This document shows, one piece after another, positions 6,201 through 10,120 of a stretch of DNA of 10,120 bases. The DNA lies in the NCBI GenBank assembly GCA_029287555.1, contig JARFQX010000280.1, forward strand, positions 1 to 10,120, in the 5' to 3' direction. Position numbers and translations under genes: made by a program. The notes below the pieces were generated by a model. That model ran no database searches and was not told where the DNA came from. It was given only the letters and a program-made list of their open reading frames with translations. Position 1 is the stretch's first letter. Each line of letters starts with the position of its first letter. The stretch is from Rubripirellula sp. (lineage in GTDB: Bacteria > Planctomycetota > Planctomycetia > Pirellulales > Pirellulaceae).

Positions 6201-8921
6201 GCTCCACTATCCAGCGCTGACATCGCCACCGTCGAAGAAAATGGAACGGTGACGATCGACTTGATCGCCAACGACTTCGATCCCGAATCTCGACTCAATC
6301 CAACTTCCGTTGTCATCCTCAGCCAACCGACCCGTGGCCAATTGAATCTCCGTGACGATGGATCGGTCGATTACACGCATGATGGCAGCGAAACGAACAC
6401 CGATCACTTCGTCTACTCGGTTGGCGATGCCGAAGGTTTGGTATCCGACCCCGCGACGGTCCAGATCTCGATCCAGAGCGTCAACGATGCACCACTGGCT
6501 GCGGACGACGAAGCGGTTGTGGAAGAAGGAGGTGAGACCGTGATCGCCGTGACGTTGAACGACGTGGACGCGGAGTCCGCTCTTGACCTGGCGTCGATTG
6601 CGATCGTGCGAGCTCCGGTGAACGGAATTGCGAGCGTGCGGAGCGATGGAACAATTTTGTACCGGCACAACGGTTCAGAAACTCCGCGCGACAGCCTGAC
6701 CTACACGATTCGGGACACCGCGGATGCGAGCTCCAACGAAGTAACGGTCGTCGTGACGGTAACGCCTGTCAATGACGCTCCCATTGCCGACGGTTTCCAG
6801 GCAAGTGTGTTGGAAGGAGAAACCGTCACGATCGATCTGTTGCCTCTGAGCTCGGATGCGGATAACGGAATCGACCCCGCCTCGATCTCCATCATCTCGT
6901 CGCCGCAACATGGCTCGCTGGTGATCAATCCCGACGGGACGGTCCATTACTCCCACGATGGAAGCGAAACAACCGACGACGCGTTTGCCTACACAATTCG
7001 TGATTTCGTCGGCGCCGTTTCCCCGCCGGCGACGATCGAATTGACGGTAGCGCCCGTCAATGACTCGCCCGTCGCTCGCGATGATTCCGGCCGCTTATCC
7101 GAAGGCGGTCGACTGACAATCAACGTGATGGGCAATGACTTCGACGCCGATAGCGATCTGTTGTTCAACTCCATCGTCATCGATGGCGTTCCGCTACACG
7201 GAACGGTGAACGTCAATGGAAACGGTTCGATCGAATACATCCACGACGGAGGCGAATCGATCAGCGACCTGTTGTCGTACACGATTCGAGACTCCCTCGG
7301 TGCCGTCTCGGAAGCCGCGACAGTCCTGATCAGCATCGATCCAGTCAACGATCGACCGGAGATCCTGCAGGGCGACAAGATCAGCGTCAACATGTCTGAA
7401 GACGGAGACCCCGTGCCCTTCGCCCTGACACTCGATGTGCTGGATCCGGACCACGCCGTGTTGGACTGGAGCATTTCCGGATCGCCCAACCTGGGAACGG
7501 CCGCGCTGGTGGGCGAGGGCACCTCCCGCCTTGTCACCTACACGCCAACCGAGAACGTCTTTGGTTCCGATCAGTTCGTTGTGATGGTTGCGGACGGACT
7601 GGGCGAGGTCGATACGATTACCATCAACGTCGAGGTCCAACCGGTCAATGACGCTCCGGTCGCCCTACCCGAAGCGGTCAGTACCGATCAAGGAATGCCG
7701 GTCACGATCGATGTGCTGGCCAATGATCGAGACGTGGAAGGGTCGCCTCTGACTCCGCGGGTCAGTCTTGAGCCGCTTCACGGGACGGTCGTGCTCAATG
7801 CCGACGGGACAATTACGTACGCGCCGCATCCCGCCTTCTTTGGTGACGATTCGTTTGCCTATGTGGTCAGCGACGGAGAGCTCGACAGCGCGCCGGCCGT
7901 GGTTACCATCTCGGTCGCTCCGACCGAACCGGGCGTCACCCTGATCAATCGCGTGCTGCAGGTGATCGGCAGCGAGGACGAAGACAAGATCAAGCTGCAA
8001 TACAAGAACTCCCAGATCGAAGTGTCGATTCGATTGGGTGACCAGAAAAAACAGACCTGGAGCTTTGCCGAATCCGACATCGACCTGATTGTCATCCTTG
8101 GATCTGGTGGTGACGACGACATTCACATGGATCGAGAGATCCCCATCCCGGCCTTCATCGACGGAGGAAGCGGCCACGATCGGATCCGTAGTGGAGCCGG
8201 GCACGACGAGATCGTTGGAGGTGACGGGAACGACCGCATTGAGACGAACGACGGCGACGACCTGGTAACCGATCTGTTGGGCGACAATCGAATCTGGACC
8301 GGCAACGGAAAGGACGTTGTTGTGTCTGGCGTCGGCAACGACCGCATCGCCACCGGGGATGGCAATGACGTGATTCAATCGGGATCCGGCACCAACCTGA
8401 TATTCGCGGGGGACGGAAATGATTGGATCGAAGCGGGTGACGGAGACGACACCATCTCGGCCGGGGTCGGCGACGACATCGTGCTCGCTGGTGCTGGCAA
8501 CAACCAAGTTCGGTTAGAAGCAGGCGATGACATTGCTTTCGCTGGCAGCGGGAACGACACACTGCTTGGTGGAAGCGGGCTGGATCTTCTGGTCGGCGGT
8601 GGTGGCGAAGATCTCTTGCTTGGCGGCCAGGATGACGACCTGCTGATTTCCGGCTTGTGGATCGAATCCGATGCTGAGGGAACGCTGCAAGCGATTCATC
8701 AAGTTTGGAAAAACACCGAGTTGACTTACCAAGACCGCATTGACGCGATCATGAACGGCGTCGACGACGGTGATGGACTGGTCATCATCGGAGACTCCGT
8801 CGACAACGATGCGGATACCGACTTGTTACCTGGGGGAGGAGGTCAAGATTGGGGATGGGCCGATCCCGACAACGACGAGTGGATGCTGGCGCTCAGCGAG
8901 ATCCTGAGCGAGCTGACCTAA
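3..8921 (+). CDS. Giant modular RTX/PKD/tandem-95 surface protein, 5'-truncated by the window
   Basis: The frame runs without a stop from position 3 to TAA at 8919-8921, giving at least 2972 residues; no start is visible. The GTG at 285 lies inside continuous Gly-rich coding sequence (GGGGGGAFEIIAAGRL upstream, AGADGS downstream), so it is an internal Val codon. Domain order: GGX-rich solenoid (residues 1-205), unassigned beta-rich stretch (206-435), seven-bladed propeller with nested P-domain (436-930), degenerate GxGxD beta-helix (956-1068), linker (1069-1123), eight PKD-like domains (1124-1875), eight tandem-95 repeats (1876-2640), 18 RTX nonapeptides (2721-2882) and a tail (2883-2972). 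I see no protease, glycosidase or other catalytic domain. Such architectures are typical of secreted or surface adhesins, and RTX C-termini generally travel by type I secretion with folding driven by external Ca2+. The exact role (adhesion, cell contact, surface layer) is inference. A signal peptide would lie upstream of the window. Confidence 0.95.
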   Translation, partial: GGGGDGGAGGGGGGGGGSSDQGLPLTGFVSWTGLDGGRGGDGGDGGDGGDGGRGGRGGDGGAGGGGGGAFEIIAAGRLSVSADTNGNSTWTRFEVAGADGSAPANDVRDEGRNEGRNAGNTNLDLGRNAGRNDGRTDGEQVGFAIGTAAGNGGSGGQGGYGGSGGSGGQGGFGAAGAGGSGGTVKLAASILDLPNEVRFDARGGAGASSVAQDGRVLLGSNAAISSVTLEAGQGSVNTFTGSESPGLIAGVNPFIAGQPVTPYLADLLGGGEVFGLLENVDLTQLPQIDPDTNPNALAAVLRLDQFDIDQDPSTRDDYEGYDILLWVNLTDRVLAKPSLGVVPGGSQGSFTQPLLVGGTTFDASFGGSPASGPNGAATLGAIQPHAVWATLIPETAVTINASVDNTFLALTDVPLQNGEPVYLNDDGLGFGTEPALSGLNAIDFNPVYDHLYGVGAEGNALVVLNPVDRSVRQVFQDGFDGVTGLDGASTLAVSPNGRYVAVASATSDRIAVFEHDAASNSLRFKRSSVHAFGSQAPVLEFSPDSLRLYGSVPGGIRAYGVSQTGGLVNLDEAAIGPLTDLVSSRDGNVLYAVESSSNRLSVFQQETIVSIVDVDVQIDIEHDRNEDLDVFLISPRGRQVQLFTDVGGTGNDFRNTILDDEATRSITSGVAPFFGSYRPESPLSVLDGESPDGFWRLRVTDDRDSIFELDDGRLNRWSLTITTSDGARRTFSRSEFRPIGGFSASTIESILSIPSLSPPFARPVQTITSAEVNGLSGASAISISPDDRFVYVAATGEDAISVFSRDLITDRLEQVQVASNGAQDVRGLLAINDLTVTADGRYLMASSDMTGSISVFERDAQTGTIRYLTRILDGVAGVDGLAGLTQILSPDSTQLVVATLGNGQSPGGLYAFEIESQSPQPLRLVTRFESMEMLSVSTSDSSDRLEILTAPGPGVMTTQINTGAGNDSVFLFDGSPVTRVDLGAGDDNATLETTTIGIDLQVDGKAGEDAIRLNRSGENSVVTLLGGADEDRFRVAGSRLPASATTTILGDDGVDTSIDLLEFDPAGGNLEPQPPLAQIDGNVQVVDQGLLSYQTIGVVSAITPPFIRFVTVPESAPAVPELTEFYTISEGQGVSMAVDVTLPQAGVGLVGVDWDIDGDGNFNDASGESISLSWAQLRDLGLGDDGVYRIAARALDQADRQSIEFATLIIDNVSPAAQVSPAGNAQVGTPYQIEFSSFDPGLDDVTSWRVDWGDGTEEVYGSNSVSASHTYVDAGVFEIQVEVTDDDEASDLVLTTVTVAPATAQSQPTFTITEGQALQLAASVIGNATLSWDLNGDGDFSDASGQSPLVTWSALQALTPPINDDGSYPIRVRSTYSDGSSADASATLIVTNVAPTAELVHDGATAQEGDTVRISLNRVDDVSAGDVADGFQYYFDVNNDGQFEFGPQDEPFVDLVVADSGLRSITARIQDDKDFSQYVTSFVVSEVAPQLSVEVVDESGNPLDPALQPREGETYRLRLSATDPGNDQITTWIVSWGDGTSQTIAAGTAIVTNTYRDDGEYRAVIAAYDEDGEYLLERFVTVQNVAPTITFTQPGQVNEGETFEILLDATDPGDDEIEHWEIDWGDGSGIQTIAGDLRRASHVYLDAAAADSEFGVRVTGYDDGIAAFSETQLIRVRNLAPTATLSVSQTDLVEGGEVTLTIGSPVDPGNDTVIEYVIDWGDGKQQTIQAPTPTIAADGSERIAPVRLQHVYTDGDATRIIRVAAGDEDGQFFIDQELQVHVANVAPTLLVSGADRVTQGQVYELLLGQAEDPGADTVLEYRVDWGDGTAEESYPSPGLVTHVYNTGASRSIVVTLVDEDGAQVAAIKEVFVNSIPLAADDEDLVAEGGSIRIDLTANDLDPEGQLRNDSIVVTDGPINGTLLVNSDGTVDYSHDGSETLEDSFRYTVVDVDGAVSQVATVRIAITPVNDLPVAGEDSATVQEGATTGIDLVANDFDADGALDLNSITIVRGPSHGTLVLNGDGTVDFAHDGSESETDTFDYVIRDDQGGLSARGSVTITILPVNDAPLSSADIATVEENGTVTIDLIANDFDPESRLNPTSVVILSQPTRGQLNLRDDGSVDYTHDGSETNTDHFVYSVGDAEGLVSDPATVQISIQSVNDAPLAADDEAVVEEGGETVIAVTLNDVDAESALDLASIAIVRAPVNGIASVRSDGTILYRHNGSETPRDSLTYTIRDTADASSNEVTVVVTVTPVNDAPIADGFQASVLEGETVTIDLLPLSSDADNGIDPASISIISSPQHGSLVINPDGTVHYSHDGSETTDDAFAYTIRDFVGAVSPPATIELTVAPVNDSPVARDDSGRLSEGGRLTINVMGNDFDADSDLLFNSIVIDGVPLHGTVNVNGNGSIEYIHDGGESISDLLSYTIRDSLGAVSEAATVLISIDPVNDRPEILQGDKISVNMSEDGDPVPFALTLDVLDPDHAVLDWSISGSPNLGTAALVGEGTSRLVTYTPTENVFGSDQFVVMVADGLGEVDTITINVEVQPVNDAPVALPEAVSTDQGMPVTIDVLANDRDVEGSPLTPRVSLEPLHGTVVLNADGTITYAPHPAFFGDDSFAYVVSDGELDSAPAVVTISVAPTEPGVTLINRVLQVIGSEDEDKIKLQYKNSQIEVSIRLGDQKKQTWSFAESDIDLIVILGSGGDDDIHMDREIPIPAFIDGGSGHDRIRSGAGHDEIVGGDGNDRIETNDGDDLVTDLLGDNRIWTGNGKDVVVSGVGNDRIATGDGNDVIQSGSGTNLIFAGDGNDWIEAGDGDDTISAGVGDDIVLAGAGNNQVRLEAGDDIAFAGSGNDTLLGGSGLDLLVGGGGEDLLLGGQDDDLLISGLWIESDAEGTLQAIHQVWKNTELTYQDRIDAIMNGVDDGDGLVIIGDSVDNDADTDLLPGGGGQDWGWADPDNDEWMLALSEILSELT
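330..422 (+). repeat. GRN-type GxxxG tetrapeptide insert
   Basis: Between the two Gly-rich blocks lies a polar segment with Gly every fourth residue: EGRNEGRNAGN, a seven-residue step (TNLDLGR overlaps it), then GRNAGRNDGRTDGEQVG. Gly codons fall at 333, 345 and 357, then at 378, 390, 402 and 414, with exact 12-base spacing within each block. GxxxG spacing is compatible with a tightly packed helix, as in the Gly-repeat segment of FliH, but also with a coil, and I cannot decide between them. It differs sharply from the flanking GGX tracts. I recognise no named family. Confidence 0.6.
456..614 (+). repeat. Second GGX tract with aromatics, and following solenoid rung
   Basis: Seven GGX triplets (456-518), with X being S, Q, Y, S, S, Q, F, are followed by GAAGAGGSGG and then a strand/turn/strand stretch (TVKLAASILDL, then NEVRFDARGGAG). 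This repeats the plan of the first block, a Gly-rich loop followed by a rung, but X is now uncharged or aromatic instead of Asp/Arg. The pair looks like two successive rungs of a Gly-rich parallel beta-solenoid, probably continuing upstream of the window. Confidence 0.7.
1308..2792 (+). other. Seven-bladed lactonase/YVTN-like beta-propeller domain (residues 436-930)
   Basis: Seven blade-like repeats can be aligned by eye, with starts near 1308, 1455, 1596, 1734, 2325, 2484 and 2643. The recurrent pattern is 'L..A..I..SPDGR.VYVA....D.I.VF.RD...G.L': LAVSPNGRYVAVASA and IAVFEHD in blade 2, ISPDDRFVYVAATGEDAISV in blade 5, VTADGRYLMASSD and ISVFERDAQTGTI in blade 6. This matches the 6-phosphogluconolactonase/YVTN propeller superfamily. 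Blade 4 is interrupted after NRLSVFQQE by a P-domain and a linker (1821-2279) and appears to be completed by RPVQTITS. As part of a giant surface protein, a binding or structural role is more likely than lactonase activity; no catalytic assignment is made. Confidence 0.8.
1821..2171 (+). other. Proprotein-convertase P-domain (P/Homo B), residues 607-723
   Basis: The segment shows the P-domain signature in order: a first strand with VDVDVQIDIEHDRNEDLDV, then FLISPRG, a GGTGNDFRNTILDDEA stretch, SYRPESPLSVLDGE, a GFWRLRVTDDRD strand and the closing GRLNRWSLTITT. The length (117 residues) is close to the family norm. P-domains usually sit C-terminal to subtilisin-type proteases, where they stabilise the catalytic domain. 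Here no protease is visible anywhere in the 2972 residues, so it is used as a stand-alone beta-sandwich. It sits between the strands of propeller blade 4. Confidence 0.88.
2868..3204 (+). repeat. Degenerate GxGxD beta-helix, about 22-residue period (residues 956-1068)
   Basis: Five Gly/Asp turn motifs recur: TGAGND at 2886, LGAGDD at 2946, GKAGED at 3012, GGADED at 3078 and GDDGVD at 3150. The steps are 20, 22, 22 and 24 residues. Between turns lie alternating hydrophobic strands such as SVFLFDG and SVVTLLGG. The motif resembles RTX turns, but the period is more than twice the nine residues of true RTX, which points to long parallel beta-helix rungs with one acidic turn each. This type of domain is common next to RTX and PKD modules in giant bacterial proteins. 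Ca2+ binding is plausible but inferred. Confidence 0.65.
3372..5627 (+). repeat. Eight tandem PKD-like domains (residues 1124-1875)
   Basis: Eight beta-sandwich units run at about 3372-3641, 3645-3902, 3930-4187, 4188-4469, 4470-4763, 4764-5045, 5046-5363 and 5364-5627. Most are separated by a 'V.NVAPT' type junction. Units 2, 5, 6, 7 and 8 carry the classic PKD WGDG motif (DWGDGTEE, SWGDGTSQ, DWGDGSGI, DWGDGKQQ, DWGDGTAE) and a late 'V.D.DG' strand. Units 1 and 3 carry instead DIDGDGNFNDASG and DLNGDGDFSDASG, and unit 4 has FDVNNDGQFEFG. PKD domains are extracellular spacer or binding modules that resist mechanical force in several systems. Here they likely form a stiff stalk. The assignment of units 2 and 5-8 is strong, of 1, 3 and 4 moderate. 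Confidence 0.85.
5628..7922 (+). repeat. Eight tandem-95 / cadherin-like Ig repeats (residues 1876-2640)
   Basis: Units end on a PVND-type junction at 5912, 6200, 6488, 6776, 7064, 7352 and 7652, and the last ends near 7922. Unit lengths are 95, 96, 96, 96, 96, 96, 100 and about 90 residues. Units 1-6 share 'EGG...IDL.ANDFD', 'HG.L.....DGT..Y.HDGSE', 'D.F.YTIRD..GAVS..ATV' and 'I.PVNDAP.A.DD'. Units 7 and 8 are another subtype, with a 'Y.P...FFG.D.F.Y.V.DG' pattern (YTPTENVFGSDQFVVMVADG and FFGDDSFAYVVSDGE). This matches the tandem-95/bacterial cadherin-like family of secreted proteins, in which the conserved Asp residues (VND, DD) are expected Ca2+ ligands between domains. Codons differ freely between units, so the duplications look old. 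Confidence 0.9.
8163..8648 (+). repeat. RTX nonapeptide array, 18 units in unbroken register (residues 2721-2882)
   Basis: Eighteen consecutive nine-residue units fit exactly into 486 bases with no insertion. They begin GGSGHDRIR, SGAGHDEIV, GGDGNDRIE and end GGSGLDLLV, GGGGEDLLL, GGQDDDLLI. The consensus is GGxGxDxUx (U hydrophobic). Units 4, 5, 9, 13 and 14 depart from it (TNDGDDLVT, DLLGDNRIW, SGSGTNLIF, AGAGNNQVR, LEAGDDIAF). RTX arrays fold as a Ca2+-bound parallel beta-roll, usually after export through a type I system into calcium-rich medium. A lead-in (about 7935-8162), with ILGSGGDDDIHMD near its end, caps the roll. Confidence 0.95.
8649..8918 (+). other. Post-RTX C-terminal tail (residues 2883-2972)
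   Basis: The 90-residue tail contains an amphipathic stretch (TLQAIHQVWKNTELTYQDRI and on to IMNGV), a second acidic segment (IIGDSVDNDADTDLLPGG) and GGQDWGWADPD, then ends with an acidic-hydrophobic helix-like LALSEILSELT. From general knowledge, a tail of the form 'AL.AI...W....Y..R......' followed by 'D.L.GG.G.DW' recurs after RTX arrays in planctomycete proteins. In RTX proteins the last tens of residues usually hold the uncleaved type I secretion signal, so this tail is the best candidate here. No dockerin, LPXTG or PEP-CTERM sorting motif is present. Confidence 0.55.
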
Positions 8922-9043
8922 AAAGTGCCGACGCGACTCATGCGTGGAAGTGATGGTCTGGCCGCAGTTGTTGATCGAATCGTTCCCGTCGAGCTTTGTC
9001 GCGAAGTGGCAGTTCCGTCCATTCGTCACACGAACAACACGTG
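8922..9043. other. Short gap between convergent genes
   Basis: These 122 bases separate the stop of the giant gene from the stop of the minus-strand membrane-protein gene. I see no tRNA, small ORF or mobile-element end. The best inverted repeat is a 7-bp stem with one bulged G (9002-9009 with 9019-9025), lacking a T-rich tail on either strand, so it is not called as a terminator. Confidence 0.6.
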
Positions 9044-9514
9044 CTAGTCAAACCACCATTCAACGACACGGCCGGGATCGGAGCGGAGTGTTAGCAGAAC
9101 GATTGCGCAGAGCGATATGTACAACACCGCCAACGCAGGCCGAATAACATGTCGCCGGCCACTGCGGGGGTTGACCGGGCAGAAGAACGACGCGGCGAAT
9201 CCAAGTGGAACGAGAACAGGCATTAACATTAACAGCAGGCCGGGAAGGTAGTATGCGATGTCCAGGATTCCTCCGACCGACTTTGGATCATCGAGCATGG
9301 GGCGCGGACGATGTCCAAGCTGGACCCAGGCGATGAACCACGTCAGGTAGAAGGAACCAAGAAGCCAGACAGGATACAGGAATGCGAGTAGCCACACGGT
9401 AAGCCTGTAACGAGTCGCGAAGTTGCCGACAGGATGTGGGGCCGGATGGTCATCCAGCGACACGTCCACCGCGTCTGGTGTTTGGTACGGATTGGCGTTG
9501 ATCGTCATACTCAT
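9044..9514 (-). CDS. Small three-helix membrane protein of unknown function with N-terminal NPYQTP motif
   Basis: This is a 156-residue protein with a TAG stop at 9046-9044. The start is ATG at 9514, which overlaps the upstream TGA as ATGA; a second in-frame ATG two codons on (9508) is possible and would remove the overlap. No clear Shine-Dalgarno is visible. A short polar N-terminus contains NPYQTP, then come three hydrophobic segments: about 38-65 (VWLLAFLYPVWLLGSFYLTW core), 82-112 (LPGLLLMLMPVLVPLGFAAS core) and 126-143 (ALAVLYISLCAIVLLTL). The loop after helix 1 carries LGHRPRPMLDDPKS, and the loop after helix 2 carries the basic PRSGRRH. An 'NPYxxP' start followed by a few helices is, in my recollection, a common planctomycete inner-membrane pattern with no assigned function. 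The overlap implies co-translation with the propeller gene. I do not know its role. Confidence 0.85.
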   Translation of the reverse strand: MSMTINANPYQTPDAVDVSLDDHPAPHPVGNFATRYRLTVWLLAFLYPVWLLGSFYLTWFIAWVQLGHRPRPMLDDPKSVGGILDIAYYLPGLLLMLMPVLVPLGFAASFFCPVNPRSGRRHVIRPALAVLYISLCAIVLLTLRSDPGRVVEWWFD

Positions 9515-10120
9515 TGTGCAAAGCGAAGATCGTAGCAGGCCAACGCATTGCTGAGCCGAACGACCAGATGACCGTCACTAAAAGCGGGTGTGCTGCAGCG
9601 AAGCGGTCCGGAGCTGATTGCATTCTTCTGCCAGAGCTTCTCGGCCTCTTCTCGACCCCCGTCGCTTCTTTCCAACTCGCCAATTCCTAGATCTCTGCGC
9701 AGGTCTTCCTCGGAAATCAATCGTCCGCGGGAGTCGATCTTGGCGTCGTAATGGAGGCGAGCGTCGCCGGTTTCTGCTGCGTACGACAACAGGCCCTCCC
9801 ATGCAAAGAGCAACTGATTACCGACAACGATGGGTGACGTGTATCTGGGAGTCGCGATGCTCATGGTCGTCTGCCAAACGCGGTCCCCGCTCTCCAGGTC
9901 GATCTTCGCCAATCGCTTTTCGCCCTGCACGAACACGTGAGTCTCAGCAACGACGGGGGTCGATCCCGAATCCGCTGCGCCGCGAAACTGCCAGAGCAAC
10001 GTGGGCGTTGCTTTCAGATCGTCCGAGTTCATTCGAAAGGCTTGAAGGCCATTCTTTCGTGATCCTCCGTAAGTAAGAAGTGTGTCGTCCACGACAAGGG
10101 GCGAACTCCGCTCCACGCCC
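9511..10120 (-). CDS. PQQ-like (BamB/quinoprotein-type) beta-propeller protein, C-terminal part
   Basis: The frame enters from the right window edge and ends at TGA 9513-9511, giving 202 visible residues. The GTG at 10116 follows an in-frame Gly codon at the edge, so the true start is outside. Four blade-like repeats are visible, numbered from the 10116 codon: 4-43 (SSPLVVDDTLLTYGG, ending LLWQF), 50-84 (STPVVAETHVFVQG, then KIDLESGDRVWQTTM), 92-126 (TSPIVVGNQLLFAWEG) and 174-197 (STPAFSDGHLVVRLSNALAC). The 'DLESGDRVWQ' blade end is characteristic of PQQ-like repeats. A charged, helix-prone stretch (127-172, with ISEEDLRRDLGIGELERSDG) interrupts the spacing before the last blade. Planctomycetes encode many such propellers, usually exported and of unknown ligand. 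No PQQ-binding or enzymatic residues can be assigned from this fragment. Confidence 0.88.
   Translation of the reverse strand, partial: GVERSSPLVVDDTLLTYGGSRKNGLQAFRMNSDDLKATPTLLWQFRGAADSGSTPVVAETHVFVQGEKRLAKIDLESGDRVWQTTMSIATPRYTSPIVVGNQLLFAWEGLLSYAAETGDARLHYDAKIDSRGRLISEEDLRRDLGIGELERSDGGREEAEKLWQKNAISSGPLRCSTPAFSDGHLVVRLSNALACYDLRFAQ

Noticed and set aside
7665..8507. Long minus-strand open frame (280 codons) opposite the tandem-95/RTX region
   Set aside because: The sense strand carries unmistakable repeats; periodic GGxGxD codons keep antisense frames free of stops. The antisense translation has no recognisable domain.
8163..8648. Regular 27-base periodicity resembling a CRISPR or noncoding satellite
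   Set aside because: The period equals nine codons in frame, the DNA units differ strongly from each other, and they encode RTX nonapeptides.
9001..9026. Bulged stem-loop in the convergent gap as a bidirectional terminator
   Set aside because: The stem is only 7 bp with a bulge and a 9-base loop, and neither strand has a T-rich tract after it.
8944..9147. Small plus-strand open frame spanning the gap after the giant gene
   Set aside because: It overlaps the 3' end of the minus-strand membrane-protein gene, has no ribosome site that I can see and no hydrophobic or domain pattern.
10114..10116. GTG as start codon of the PQQ-like protein
   Set aside because: An in-frame Gly codon precedes it at the edge and the protein begins in mid-propeller, so the gene continues outside the window.

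Overview
The window looks like a piece of a planctomycete chromosome, most likely from the Rhodopirellula/Pirellulaceae side. This is an inference from protein content: a giant modular surface-type protein built from Gly-rich, PKD, tandem-95 and RTX modules, a small membrane protein with an N-terminal 'NPYQTP' motif, and a PQQ-like beta-propeller protein. Base composition is moderately GC-rich. There are no RNA genes, IS elements or CRISPR arrays that I can see.

Positions 3-8921 (+) are one reading frame that is open from the left window edge, so the gene is cut at its 5' end. It encodes at least 2972 residues. Numbering residue 1 as the codon at positions 3-5 (residue = position/3), the order is: Gly-rich GGX-triplet and beta-solenoid-like region (1 to about 205); an unassigned beta-rich stretch (about 206-435); a seven-bladed lactonase/YVTN-like beta-propeller (436-930) with a proprotein-convertase P-domain nested in blade 4 (607-723); a degenerate GxGxD beta-helix with a period of about 22 residues (956-1068); eight PKD-like domains (1124-1875); eight tandem-95/cadherin-like repeats (1876-2640); an unbroken 18-unit RTX nonapeptide array (2721-2882); and a 90-residue C-terminal tail. 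The repeated acidic motifs suggest a Ca2+-stabilised extracellular or cell-surface filament or adhesin. An RTX C-terminus would fit type I secretion, but no secretion genes are in the window.

Positions 8922-9043 are a short gap between convergent genes, with no strong terminator. Positions 9044-10120 hold two minus-strand genes joined by a 4-base ATGA overlap. The upstream one is the C-terminal part of a PQQ-like beta-propeller protein, cut by the right window edge. The downstream one is a small protein with three predicted membrane segments. The overlap suggests one transcript and coupled translation. Nothing in the sequence links this pair functionally to the giant gene.
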